IMG/VR virus record: IMGVR_UViG_3300042876_000684
Coordinates: 1-38,693 of that record
Origin: a virus
Reading direction: 5' to 3' (one strand)
Length of the DNA stretch: 38,693 bases
The translations under genes and the position numbers were made by a program. Positions 11,622 to 18,838 of this stretch are shown piece by piece (within the stretch, counting starts at the first letter, position 1; each line of letters begins with the position of its first letter). Under the pieces are notes generated by a model, which was not told where the DNA came from, ran no database searches, and saw nothing but the letters and a program-made list of their open reading frames with translations.

Positions 11622-14500
11622 ACCAAACTCCCTTGCACCGGCTTTTGAGCGCCCTGGGCAGGCTTCTCGCCCTCTGGTGGCGGCCCAAAATCATCCGGGT
11701 TCACCCCGTGCTTGATCGACAGCCCCAAAACGCGCGGCTCATTCCAAAAGAACCAGTAGCCATCCCGCTGACGTTCATCCAGTTTCATCTGGAAGGTCTT
11801 TCGAATGATGTCACCCACCTTGCGCGGCTTGACTTCCTTTTCCGGGTTTCGGTCATCCTCCGCGGTCTCGTTCATCTCGTTGATCAGGTCATTGACGACC
11901 TTGGTAATATCCCCGATCTTAATCTTGGAGTTCCCAAGCTCATCGACCTTGATCTTCGCGTGCAGGTCTGGATATTTCCAGACCTTCCACATGGCTTCGA
12001 GCACGCGAGCCTCAAGTTGCATGTTCAAATCCTGGGTCATCTCCTTGTAATAGTCCCGCAGGGTGCGCCGGATATCTTCCTGCTGGTCCTGATCCTCATA
12101 CGCAATCGCCAGCAATGGCCCGGCCACCTGGTTCAACCGGGCTGAGATCGTCGTGTCGTAGAATTTCGAATCCACCGGGATCTCTTTCTGCCAGGTCTCC
12201 AACCGCCACCGCACCAATAAATTGCGCAGCGCCTGAGCCCTGGCCATCTCCTGGTCAGTCATTACCAGTGGGATATTAGCCGCGATCAGCTCCAACGTTT
12301 CTCTCGGTGCAAGGTTCAGCGTGAGAGACCGACTGGCTGGCGCATCATCTTTAGATTCACGCCGCTGCACGATCATTTTGGGAGCAAATGTTCTAAAGCT
12401 CACTGACTCCCAGGTTTTCTCTCCATCCGGACCCGTAACCTCAATCGTCCTCCAGATCGGGTTACCTGCCATTGCGCCGGTATTAATAAATTTGATCATC
12501 TCGCTGGCAGCATCCCCGCCATCCTCGAGGTCAAACTCGTCAAGGAACACCGTGCCCCGATATCTTTCTAGAGCACGGAAGAGGCTGCTGGGCGAAGCCG
12601 CGCCGCTCGCCGTCATGGTCCGGTAGCAGACGAAGCCGATTCTCTTCATAAGTTCACTTTTGCCGCTGCCCGCGCCGCCCATCGCGCGCAGGTAGATCAC
12701 GGTTTTGAAGCTGTCGTAAATCCACGTGGACATAACCCAGTATGAAATTAGCCGTGCGATTTTTTCCGATGGCATCAGATAAACCGCATTCAAATAACCT
12801 TCGATATACGTCACCAACTCTTTGAGCGATTTTTTATCCCCAAGCGCACTGGCGAATGTGACTCCCCCGCTCGCCAACACCTCGTTGGGGGGGGATGGCA
12901 GATAGCGCTGCCCATCGATGATCACCTCGTGCCCACTCCCCACCACCCCCACCGGGTCGCGCCAGGCCAGCGCAGCCTTTTGCGTCTCGATGTCATATAA
13001 ATATTCAATCAGCCAATCATGGATGTACCCGCCCCACGTATAGACCGGTGCGCTCCCACTGTCATCATCCTTATCGCCACCAGTAGCAGCCTTCAGCATC
13101 CGCGCGAAGTCGCGTGATTTTGTTCCGAGCGCAGTGACCAGGTCCCCCTGTAGAATCCCCAGGTCCTCTTTGGCCAGCTTGGCAATCACCCCCATCGCAT
13201 ACAGAGCTGCATCGTGCCTGCGTGCCCCTTCCTGCCGCCCGGCCCAGATCGCCACCTCTTCGGCCAGGGTCCGGCTCCCGTTGATAATCTGCCCGATCTG
13301 ATCTTGCTGCGCTTTTTCGTCGACCGCAGGCTTCGCTTCCTGCCCTGGCTCACTGATCGGGTGCTGCCATAGCTTGAGCACATCATTCGCGTCTTTGATG
13401 TAGCTCTGCTCGATATCGTTCTGCCCGGCCCGCTCCCAGTGCACCAGGTAGGTCATCGGCCCCAACGCCAGCATCCCTTTGAGCGTCCCCTTCGCTTCCT
13501 TGCCCTTGAGCACCTCATCCAGGTAAGTATCCAGGCTGCCTGCCTTATCGTTATCCAGCCCCATAAACTTGCGCCGGTGCCCCTTCAGCCTGGCTACCAG
13601 GTTGCTATCCAACGAAGTCCCCACCTGCGCCATCGCCGCGATCCCCCACTGGTCAAGGCTCAGCGCATCCGCCTGACCTTCCACCACCACACATTGCTCA
13701 GCCCCCGACGACCAGGTGTGATTGAAATACGGCTGCCGCGCCCCCACCAGCTTGCTCGGCAGGTTGTAATGCCGTTTTTCGTGTATTCCTCTGCCGGAGT
13801 AGAAGCAAATCCGGCCATCCTTCACATGTACATACACCAGCATATCCTGGCCAACCAGCCCCGGGATATGGCCATGATCGACCCACTTCTCGTCCAGCTC
13901 GTCGATCTTATGCTCACGCGCCCACCCGCGCACGTCGCCCGAATAGCCGCACAGCGCCACCGCCTCCGGCCCGTAACCATCCACCCCCTGGCCTGCCAGG
14001 CTCTTACGCAGGTCCTCACTCAGCGCTCTACCCTGGCTTTCCGAACCCGAATAACCCAACAGGTTCCGCCGTATGACCTCATCAGACCAACCCCTCCCCC
14101 TGGCATATGCAAGCGGCTCCCCCCCCTCCACCTGCCATAGCAAACGCTGGAAGAAACCAACCGCCGCACTCAGCGCATCCTCACGCGCCCGGGCGGCCAT
14201 GCGCGCCACCTGGCTCTCACCGTTCCATTCCGGTGGCGCCAGGTGCGCCCGGCGGCACAACAGCTCTACCGCCGCCTTGAAATCGCACCGCTGGAAGCGC
14301 ATTGTCCAGTTGATCACGTCCCCGTGCTCATCCTTGCTATTCCAGTGATAGCTTTGCTTGTGCGTATCCACCACCAGACTGTCATGCAATCGACAAACCC
14401 GGTACCTGCCCGCCTTACTCGCAAGCTGGAAACCGTCTTCTTCGATCACATCCTCAATCCGGTTGCGCTCTAACACCTGCCCAACGATGTCATCAGTCAT
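11618..14500 (-). CDS. Primase-helicase replication protein
   Basis: A 960-aa fusion that would prime and unwind DNA at the phage fork. Residues 34-82 look like a degenerate CHC2-type zinc-binding primase start (CRLHDSLVVDTHKQSYHW...GDVINW). A TOPRIM domain follows with E274 in VVVEGQADALSL and the acidic GLDNDKAG at 314-321. The C-terminal half is an ATPase/helicase with Walker A GGAGSGKS (608-615) and Walker B VFLDEFD (651-657), then the sensor region NTGAMAGNPIWRT. The layout is that of phage and plasmid TOPRIM primase-helicases. It is the largest early gene and abuts the iteron/dyad region, as expected for a replication module. One zinc-ligand position is not obvious (H, C and C are present), so the zinc site may be degenerate. 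Confidence 0.92.
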   Translation of the reverse strand: MTDDIVGQVLERNRIEDVIEEDGFQLASKAGRYRVCRLHDSLVVDTHKQSYHWNSKDEHGDVINWTMRFQRCDFKAAVELLCRRAHLAPPEWNGESQVARMAARAREDALSAAVGFFQRLLWQVEGGEPLAYARGRGWSDEVIRRNLLGYSGSESQGRALSEDLRKSLAGQGVDGYGPEAVALCGYSGDVRGWAREHKIDELDEKWVDHGHIPGLVGQDMLVYVHVKDGRICFYSGRGIHEKRHYNLPSKLVGARQPYFNHTWSSGAEQCVVVEGQADALSLDQWGIAAMAQVGTSLDSNLVARLKGHRRKFMGLDNDKAGSLDTYLDEVLKGKEAKGTLKGMLALGPMTYLVHWERAGQNDIEQSYIKDANDVLKLWQHPISEPGQEAKPAVDEKAQQDQIGQIINGSRTLAEEVAIWAGRQEGARRHDAALYAMGVIAKLAKEDLGILQGDLVTALGTKSRDFARMLKAATGGDKDDDSGSAPVYTWGGYIHDWLIEYLYDIETQKAALAWRDPVGVVGSGHEVIIDGQRYLPSPPNEVLASGGVTFASALGDKKSLKELVTYIEGYLNAVYLMPSEKIARLISYWVMSTWIYDSFKTVIYLRAMGGAGSGKSELMKRIGFVCYRTMTASGAASPSSLFRALERYRGTVFLDEFDLEDGGDAASEMIKFINTGAMAGNPIWRTIEVTGPDGEKTWESVSFRTFAPKMIVQRRESKDDAPASRSLTLNLAPRETLELIAANIPLVMTDQEMARAQALRNLLVRWRLETWQKEIPVDSKFYDTTISARLNQVAGPLLAIAYEDQDQQEDIRRTLRDYYKEMTQDLNMQLEARVLEAMWKVWKYPDLHAKIKVDELGNSKIKIGDITKVVNDLINEMNETAEDDRNPEKEVKPRKVGDIIRKTFQMKLDERQRDGYWFFWNEPRVLGLSIKHGVNPDDFGPPPEGEKPAQGAQKPVQGSLV

Positions 14501-14516
14501 GTTTTAGCCCTCGGAA

Positions 14517-14840
14517 TTACAACGTTTCTTTAACATGCGTAGGATGGCACGTGATTACAAACCCGCGCCCAGTTCCGGCACTTACAACCCATCCAATATT
14601 GGCAACCAGACCCCGTCCGCAAATATTCGCGCGTTTTTCGGTCGTTTTTTCGTGACACTTCTGGATAGGGAAAACGTCACAGAGCATTCTACAGAGGTCA
14701 CTCCCTAAAATGCTTTTGATAACAATTCTTATCAGAACTGATATCACGACCAAAACCACCAAAAACGCGCCCAAACCGCTCAAAAAATCGGCCTTTCGAA
14801 GACCCAATTCACCGACTTTCAACAAAACTTTCTTTAACAT
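14517..14840 (-). CDS. Small protein with one N-terminal membrane span
   Basis: About 107 aa: a basic start (MLKKVLLKVGELGLRKADF) followed by one transmembrane segment (about 22-42, LGAFLVVLVVISVLIRIVI) and a cysteine-containing tail. GGGGAGG lies 9 nt before the ATG at 14840, which fixes the start; an in-frame ATG at 14879 lacks this site. The role is unknown. The C-terminal half is less convincing in composition, so the true end could differ if the sequence has an error. It lies 16 nt upstream of the primase gene. Confidence 0.5.
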   Translation of the reverse strand: MLKKVLLKVGELGLRKADFLSGLGAFLVVLVVISVLIRIVIKSILGSDLCRMLCDVFPIQKCHEKTTEKRANICGRGLVANIGWVVSAGTGRGFVITCHPTHVKETL

Positions 14841-14898
14841 TGCGCCAACCTCCCCATCCACCGATCTAAAATTCTCCACACGCCCGCGCCCGAGGCAG

Positions 14899-14912
14899 GT
14901 GAACGTGTGAAT
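14899..14912. repeat. Extra pair of GTGAAC-type boxes
   Basis: GTGAACGT (14899-14906) directly followed by GTGAAT (14907-14912) matches the box family at 11.3-11.6 kb, 8 bp apart, upstream of the gene starting at 14840. It may be a secondary binding site or chance. Confidence 0.4.
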
Positions 14913-14936
14913 AAAAAGTTTTTCAACCTACTGCAT

Positions 14937-15185
14937 TCATCGGTTAGACCGCGCGCGCGTGGCGACCGGCACAACTGCCCCGATCTGGGTCTGACCCTGG
15001 CGGATCAAGTGCCGCACTTCGTCCAACGCACTCACAGCCGGATCCATCAGATCGGGCTGCCGCTTAGCGGCCTGCTGAACCCGGATGTCGATCAGGTTCA
15101 ATAGAACCAACGCGCTGCCCAGCGTAAACTGTGCGCTTTCAAGTTGGTCCCGCCGCTCAGTCTCGCTGATGCTCAGTCTCACCAC
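14937..15185 (-). CDS. Small helical hypothetical protein
   Basis: An 82-aa, mostly helical soluble protein (RRDQLESAQFTLGSALVLLN; then DEVRHLIRQGQTQ) of unrecognised family. The start is GTG at 15185, supported by GGAGG 9 nt upstream, and it overlaps the previous membrane-protein gene by 29 nt. It belongs to the early minus-strand operon. Confidence 0.62.
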   Translation of the reverse strand: MVRLSISETERRDQLESAQFTLGSALVLLNLIDIRVQQAAKRQPDLMDPAVSALDEVRHLIRQGQTQIGAVVPVATRARSNR

Positions 15186-15507
15186 GTTTCACCTCCGACA
15201 GGAGTACCTCGACCGATTTTTCTGACACTTTGACCCGCTGCGCCATTGCTATGTAACTGTCGACCGCATAAGCCCCCATCACAGTCAGCCCGCCGGCGGC
15301 CACGATAGCCCAGATCGCGATCACTACCGTCCACAACCCCCACATGATCATCAATCCGCTCAGCGGAAGGATCAAAGCCAGAACCCCCAGAATGTAGTTA
15401 AACACCACGTTTTTTGTCCCCCCCGGGGCATAGTGTTCCACCAACAAAATCAGGCTGGACACTAACGCTGCTATCGCAATCTGCACCGCAGTCGGCACCC
15501 ACTCCAT
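15157..15507 (-). CDS. Small integral membrane protein
   Basis: A 116-aa protein with three probable spans (about 7-27, 38-58 and 62-86; VVFNYILGVLALILPLSGLMIMWGLWT) and a charged cytoplasmic-type tail with a KVSEKSVEVLLSEVKRG helix. GAGGAGG lies 6 nt before the ATG at 15507; an ATG at 15513 directly abuts that site and is less likely. Function is unknown; candidates are membrane exclusion or host takeover. Confidence 0.65.
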   Translation of the reverse strand: MEWVPTAVQIAIAALVSSLILLVEHYAPGGTKNVVFNYILGVLALILPLSGLMIMWGLWTVVIAIWAIVAAGGLTVMGAYAVDSYIAMAQRVKVSEKSVEVLLSEVKRGETEHQRD

Positions 15508-15658
15508 GACCATCCTCCTCGCATAGCATCCGATACAAGATCCGCACGCCTCTCCAATACTCCGCCGCGTGCTCCACCGGGCAGGGAATCCAATCAACCG
15601 CTAACGATCCGTTGACCTCACCCTGCCTACGCATACAGACAATTCGAGGCAACCGCAC
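15398..15658 (-). CDS. Possible small gene overlapping the membrane protein
   Basis: An 86-codon GTG-started frame filling the space between two better-supported genes. Its first 50 residues (VDWIPCPVEHAAEYWRGVRI) look protein-like, but the rest overlaps the membrane-protein gene and reads poorly. No good ribosome site is seen. Kept as a weak candidate because the 175-bp gap would otherwise be empty. Confidence 0.3.
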   Translation of the reverse strand: MRLPRIVCMRRQGEVNGSLAVDWIPCPVEHAAEYWRGVRILYRMLCEEDGHGVGADCGADCDSSVSVQPDFVGGTLCPGGDKKRGV

Positions 15659-15682
15659 CCACGCCGGTCGCCTCGCACCGAA

Positions 15683-16369
15683 TCAGGCCGCGCTGCTGGG
15701 CGGCTTATACATCTCGTCCCGCACGATAGCCCGGATGGTCGAAACCAGGCATTGATCCGCTACCAATCCCCCAGGAAAACAACCCACAGGATCTGCCGGC
15801 AGATATTCCGGCTCTGCAATATTCAGACTCATCTTGATATCTAGCATCCGGGCGTAGTGATTGCTTGCCCTGGCCAGCGCCAGTTCCAGATCGGTCTCAA
15901 CCGCCGGTTCGACCTCAAAGCAATCGTCCGCATCCTCAAACCAAGCCTTGCCCCCCAAAACGCAAATACCTAACACCAGATAACCCTCGACCGCAAATTC
16001 CATCGGATCGTTCGAATGCGTGGTCGGCGTAATAACCCGTTTTAACATCGCCTGAATTGGCGCCAGGCCCCACGGCTCGCCATCGATGGACACAAATGTT
16101 CGCGGGGCCAGCTCCGGAGGATCAATATCCGGATCTCCATCACAGATCATCATTGGCCGCAAAACATCGGGCAGTCCCGTTTTCAGAATCTCGAAATAGC
16201 GTCCCCACGCTTCCAAATTCGTTTTCCGGAGAATCTCAAGCCTCTCTTGTTCGACCCGTTCGATCTCCACCAGGCGCTTTTTGCCATTGATCAACGCCGT
16301 CTCCAGCGCGATCTGCCAGGTCTTGTTGACCTTGCCACTGCTCGTGTTCATATCAACTATATTTCCCAT
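15683..16369 (-). CDS. Hypothetical early protein
   Basis: A protein of about 228 aa with an N-terminal helical, charged region (KRLVEIERVEQERLEILRK) that may be a coiled coil, followed by an alpha/beta-looking part (VSIDGEPWGLAPIQAMLKRV; FEDADDCFEVEPAVETDLELAL). No family is recognised. The ATG at 16369 is preferred because AAGGTG lies about 9 nt upstream; a GTG at 16381 has no proper site. It is in the early operon, with a plus-strand promoter and small gene (16408-16694) immediately upstream in opposite orientation. Confidence 0.6.
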   Translation of the reverse strand: MGNIVDMNTSSGKVNKTWQIALETALINGKKRLVEIERVEQERLEILRKTNLEAWGRYFEILKTGLPDVLRPMMICDGDPDIDPPELAPRTFVSIDGEPWGLAPIQAMLKRVITPTTHSNDPMEFAVEGYLVLGICVLGGKAWFEDADDCFEVEPAVETDLELALARASNHYARMLDIKMSLNIAEPEYLPADPVGCFPGGLVADQCLVSTIRAIVRDEMYKPPSSAA

Positions 16370-16407
16370 GTTGTTCTTCACCTTTCGTTGTTAGAAATTA
16401 GGTTCAA

Positions 16408-16436
16408 TTGACCTTCACGACCGATTTCTCTATACT
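16408..16436 (+). promoter_or_regulatory. Near-consensus sigma-70 promoter for the small zinc protein
   Basis: TTGACC (16408-16413), 17-bp spacer, TATACT (16431-16436): five of six matches in each box. The predicted start, near 16443, is 30 nt before the ATG at 16473. It is a plus-strand promoter inside an otherwise minus-strand operon. Confidence 0.7.
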
Positions 16437-16472
16437 GGTAAGGTCTTCACATCCCGTCCACCAGAGAAACCT

Positions 16473-16694
16473 ATGCCAAAAACAGACTTCGAAGAATTTC
16501 TTGAAAAGAAGGGCCTCACCTACCGCTGCCCCGTCTGCCAGTCCATTCGTTTCAGCGCCGAAGCGATGGGCCTGCACTATTCCGAATTAGGACGCAAAGA
16601 AAAACCGTCCGGGAATATCGTCCTCTCAGTTTTTGCCGTCACCTGTTTGGACTGCCAGCACGTCGACTTTTTTGAGGGACCCGAGATCATTTAG
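16473..16694 (+). CDS. Small plus-strand zinc-ribbon protein
   Basis: A 73-aa protein with two CxxC knuckles, C19-x2-C22 (CPVC) and C58-x2-C61 (CLDC), the pattern of a zinc ribbon that could bind nucleic acid or a host protein. It has its own near-consensus promoter 30-65 nt upstream and AGAGAAA near the ATG. It is embedded in the minus-strand early operon, and its 3' end overlaps the 3' end of the convergent zinc-protein gene by 69 nt, so its transcript would run antisense to the early genes. Function is unknown. Confidence 0.68.
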   Translation: MPKTDFEEFLEKKGLTYRCPVCQSIRFSAEAMGLHYSELGRKEKPSGNIVLSVFAVTCLDCQHVDFFEGPEII

Positions 16695-17051
16695 AAACTT
16701 CTCTAACTCATTCACGTCCGGATCCCAATCATCCTTCGAAGTACTGGCCACAGCGTCCGCTTGATCCTCGACCTGGCCCATCTCCGCCTCGTGGCACCGG
16801 CTACAAAACCAATGGCCTGCCCCCGGACGATCTTCATCCTGATCTACCCATTCCATCGATTCGCCGTGAACCTCGCAAAAGCCAGGATCAACGAAATCTT
16901 TCGGATCATCGTATACGCCCGGGAAGGTCTCCTCGATCATCTCCGCATTGCAGTACGGGCATACCCACGTCCCCGGATAACCGGGATCCCCCTCAACCCA
17001 ATGCGCTTCCACATTGTGAATTTCGCATATCACCGGCCTAAATTCATCCAT
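16626..17051 (-). CDS. Protein with duplicated CxxH...CxxC zinc knuckles
   Basis: A 141-aa protein whose first 90 residues contain two copies of the same pattern: C9-x2-H12 with C31-x2-C34, and C59-x2-H62 with C83-x2-C86 (CEIH...CPYC, CEVH...CSRC). This internal duplication suggests two zinc-binding modules. The tail is acidic. It is the second gene of the early minus-strand operon, overlapping the preceding small gene by 8 nt. Function is unknown; regulatory or host-interaction roles are plausible. Confidence 0.7.
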   Translation of the reverse strand: MDEFRPVICEIHNVEAHWVEGDPGYPGTWVCPYCNAEMIEETFPGVYDDPKDFVDPGFCEVHGESMEWVDQDEDRPGAGHWFCSRCHEAEMGQVEDQADAVASTSKDDWDPDVNELEKFLNDLGSLKKVDVLAVQTGDGKN

Positions 17052-17265
17052 TGCAATCCTCCGTCGACTCTACCTGCCCATCCCCCGCCAACGCCTCGAC
17101 CAAACTACCCCGGTCCAGGCCCAATTCCGTCGCGCTCTTCGCAACCAGGAAGTCCAACACATCTCCCCGGCTCAGCGTCACCCCGTTGACCAGCGCACTC
17201 CCCAGCCGGTCCAACATCCGGTCGCTTTGCTTTGTAACCAATAACGTCACCCGCACCTTATCCAT
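17044..17265 (-). CDS. Small early regulator, ribbon-helix-helix-like
   Basis: A 73-aa protein, first gene after the early promoter. MDKVRVTLLVTKQSDRMLDRL...LSRGDVLDFLVAKSATELG has a strand, helix, turn, helix order like ribbon-helix-helix DNA-binding proteins. By position it is the counterpart of cro, opposing the divergent repressor-like gene. AGGAGG lies 6 nt before the ATG at 17265; a five-codon extension to 17280 would cover that site and is rejected. Operator-like repeats lie directly upstream. The fold call is from pattern only. Confidence 0.6.
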   Translation of the reverse strand: MDKVRVTLLVTKQSDRMLDRLGSALVNGVTLSRGDVLDFLVAKSATELGLDRGSLVEALAGDGQVESTEDCNG

Positions 17266-17273
17266 TTGACCTC

Positions 17274-17327
17274 CTAACAAGTAATCTTTTGTTTAACCAG
17301 ATAAACACATTCTAACAAGTTATCTGG
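17274..17327. promoter_or_regulatory. Operator-like repeats of the lysogeny switch
   Basis: CTAACAAGTAATCT (17274-17287) and CTAACAAGTTATCT (17314-17327) match at 13 of 14 bases. The second overlaps the -10/spacer of the early promoter and the first covers the early ribosome site. ACCAGATAAAC (17297-17307) and GTTATCTGGT (17320-17329) add an inverted pair. These are likely repressor sites. Confidence 0.65.
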
Positions 17328-17337
17328 TGAAAGTCAA
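17309..17337 (-). promoter_or_regulatory. Early promoter (pR-like)
   Basis: Minus strand TTGACT (17337-17332), 17-bp spacer, TAGAAT (17314-17309): five of six consensus matches in each. It drives the minus-strand early genes from 17265. Operator-like boxes overlap its spacer and start region. Confidence 0.72.
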
Positions 17338-17342
17338 CAAGG

Positions 17343-17384
17343 AATACATATAAAATACATATTCCCTATGCTTATCCGTATAAT
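17343..17384 (+). promoter_or_regulatory. Repressor promoter giving a probably leaderless mRNA
   Basis: A perfect TATAAT (17379-17384) lies 6 nt before the ATG at 17391, so transcription would start at or next to the start codon. No good -35 is seen (TACATA, 17-bp spacing). Direct repeats AATACATAT at 17343-17351 and 17354-17362, 11 bp apart, suggest an activator or autoregulatory site in place of a -35. Confidence 0.6.
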
Positions 17385-17390
17385 TGAGGT

Positions 17391-17822
17391 ATGGAATTTA
17401 GCGAGTGGATCACAAAGAAATATGTGGAATGGCGCGGCAATAGGGTCGGACACGGAATCAGTGTTGCCGACTTTGCCAAAGAGTTTGGAGCGTCCCAACA
17501 AGTCATGTCGGGCTGGATGCACCCAGGTTCAAAACCCCCAAAAAAACCAGAATACCTAAACGCCTTAGAAAAACGCTATGGTGCCGAATTTCTTCAGGCG
17601 TTAGGTATCGAGCGTTCAGTATTCACAACTGGAATTAGCCACGATCAGCTTCCCCTCCCTTTGCGTTTATCCCTTGACGCGGCCTTAGCCGATCTGAATG
17701 CTGCATACGCCGCCGAAGGGATCTCAGCAGACTCCCCGCGGGCACTCGAAATAGCACTATCCGTTTTATCCAAACACGGATTCTCGATCACCAACGTGAG
17801 CGAGATATCAGGCGATGATTGA
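17391..17822 (+). CDS. Candidate phage repressor (HTH protein)
   Basis: A 143-aa protein with a helix-turn-helix in the first 45 residues (ISVADFAKEFGASQQVMSGWM) followed by PPKKPEYLNALEKRYG, the usual layout of XRE/Cro-CI DNA-binding domains. The C-terminal half is helical with no peptidase motif, so a LexA-type self-cleavage domain is absent; induction would need another route. It is divergent from the early operon across an operator-rich region, the position of a CI-like repressor. Its TATAAT box is only 6 nt before ATG, which implies a leaderless transcript like lambda cI from pRM. An activator or cro-like role is the alternative. Confidence 0.72.
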   Translation: MEFSEWITKKYVEWRGNRVGHGISVADFAKEFGASQQVMSGWMHPGSKPPKKPEYLNALEKRYGAEFLQALGIERSVFTTGISHDQLPLPLRLSLDAALADLNAAYAAEGISADSPRALEIALSVLSKHGFSITNVSEISGDD

Positions 17823-17850
17823 TGTTTTACAACGATAACGAAACCCACGA

Positions 17851-17931
17851 TGTTTATCTCCTGTTTCTAATTTATGACTTTTGAGGGATGAAAGTCAAGC
17901 ACTTGAGTGCTGATCCTAAAGAGATAAACAT
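17851..17931. promoter_or_regulatory. Inverted repeats downstream of the repressor gene
   Basis: ATGTTTATCTC (17851-17861) and GAGATAAACAT (17921-17931) are a perfect 11-bp inverted pair; a related CAGATAAACAC is at 17298-17308. TGAAAGTCAA occurs at 17889-17898 and at 17328-17337. A palindrome AGCACT-TG-AGTGCT is at 17898-17911. The shared words suggest that one regulator binds both sides of the repressor gene. Confidence 0.5.
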
Positions 17932-17967
17932 TCTCAAAGCAATTAGTTAATCCGGGAGGAAAAGATC

Positions 17968-18192
17968 ATGGAATTCAAAAGCAAAGTTCAAGCCGATATT
18001 TTTGTCGAACTAATGGAAAAAATTGCCCAAGAGCCAGACCTTGCGACAACAATGCTGCCCATAACAAAAATGCTCAAAGGCACAGACTCAAACCTGCGAA
18101 AAGAAAAAATGGCTGAATTCATCAAAATAATTGTTGCGGGTATGAATAAGGCCGGCGAAGAGATCCTGGCCAAACACGGAAATCAAGACTAA
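17968..18192 (+). CDS. Small helical hypothetical protein
   Basis: A 74-aa, charged, helical protein (KSKVQADIFVELMEKIAQEPD; KMAEFIKIIVAGMNKAGEEIL) with no recognised family. A strong ribosome site GGGAGG lies 8-10 nt before the ATG at 17968. It is downstream of the repressor-like gene in the lysogeny region, preceded by operator-like inverted repeats, so it may be expressed in the prophage. A lower GC, A-rich codon style than the integrase is noticeable. Confidence 0.65.
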   Translation: MEFKSKVQADIFVELMEKIAQEPDLATTMLPITKMLKGTDSNLRKEKMAEFIKIIVAGMNKAGEEILAKHGNQD

Positions 18193-18209
18193 TTCTGTTT
18201 ACGCAACAA

Positions 18210-18237
18210 AAAGACCAGGTCCATTTACTTGGCATCT
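18210..18237 (+). terminator. Degenerate hairpin, relative of the terminator at 19982
   Basis: AAAGACCAGGTC (18210-18221) is identical to the first arm of the terminator at 19982-20009, and 21 of 28 positions match over the element. It can still form CCAGGU-CCAUUU-ACUUGG using one G-U pair. It lies between the 74-aa gene and the two-gene cassette, and may be a decayed terminator. Confidence 0.4.
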
Positions 18238-18268
18238 GAATAAATTTTTAATCCTGAAAAGGGGAAAA

Positions 18269-18838
18269 ATGAAACCTGTTTCGCGGTCCGAACTCCATCT
18301 CGACCAGTTGCAGCAAATTGCGAAAATCACCCCGGGGAAAGCCCAATCCCTCCTGGAGTGCTGCGTGTGGTGTCTTGATAATTGCGAGCACACCAATGGC
18401 GTCAACCTGGATGTTCGCTACGACAAACACCGTTACTCCTACAGTCTGCAATGGGATGAAACCCTGATCGATAAAATTCACCTGCACAGCAGCTATAACG
18501 AAAACGACGCCACCGAATGGGGCGCCGAAGCCATTGCCCTTCCACTTTCCCTCCAACAGACCGAATATACTGCCGTCCTCAGAGCCACCTCTTTTACCGG
18601 AATCGACTATTGGCTGGGCCACACCACCGAAGACCCCAACAACCCATTTAACAAAAGCTGCCGACTAGAAATCTCAGGCATTCTCAAAGAAAACCATACC
18701 AACAAAGTGGATAGACGGGTTAAAATCAAGACCAACCAAACCAAACCCACCGATCATCTCACCCCCGTTTATGTTGTGGTCGTTGAATTTGGTCAACCCT
18801 TTGCCAGGATGGTATTCAAAAATGCCAACAGTCAATGA
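18269..18838 (+). CDS. First gene of a two-gene accessory cassette, unknown function
   Basis: A 189-aa protein of unrecognised function. Conserved-looking pieces are LLECCVWCLDNCEHTNGVNLDV near 28-50, ATEWGAEAIALPL near 76-92 and RATSFTGIDYWLG near 103-117; this GxDYWLG pattern recalls small uncharacterised bacterial proteins encoded next to a TPR-like partner. AGGGGAAAA precedes the ATG. Its last 17 nt overlap the next gene, so the pair is co-translated. The pair is bracketed by two related terminator repeats, as expected of an autonomous accessory (moron) cassette active in lysogeny. Defence, exclusion or toxin-antitoxin roles are possible but not shown. Confidence 0.68.
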   Translation: MKPVSRSELHLDQLQQIAKITPGKAQSLLECCVWCLDNCEHTNGVNLDVRYDKHRYSYSLQWDETLIDKIHLHSSYNENDATEWGAEAIALPLSLQQTEYTAVLRATSFTGIDYWLGHTTEDPNNPFNKSCRLEISGILKENHTNKVDRRVKIKTNQTKPTDHLTPVYVVVVEFGQPFARMVFKNANSQ

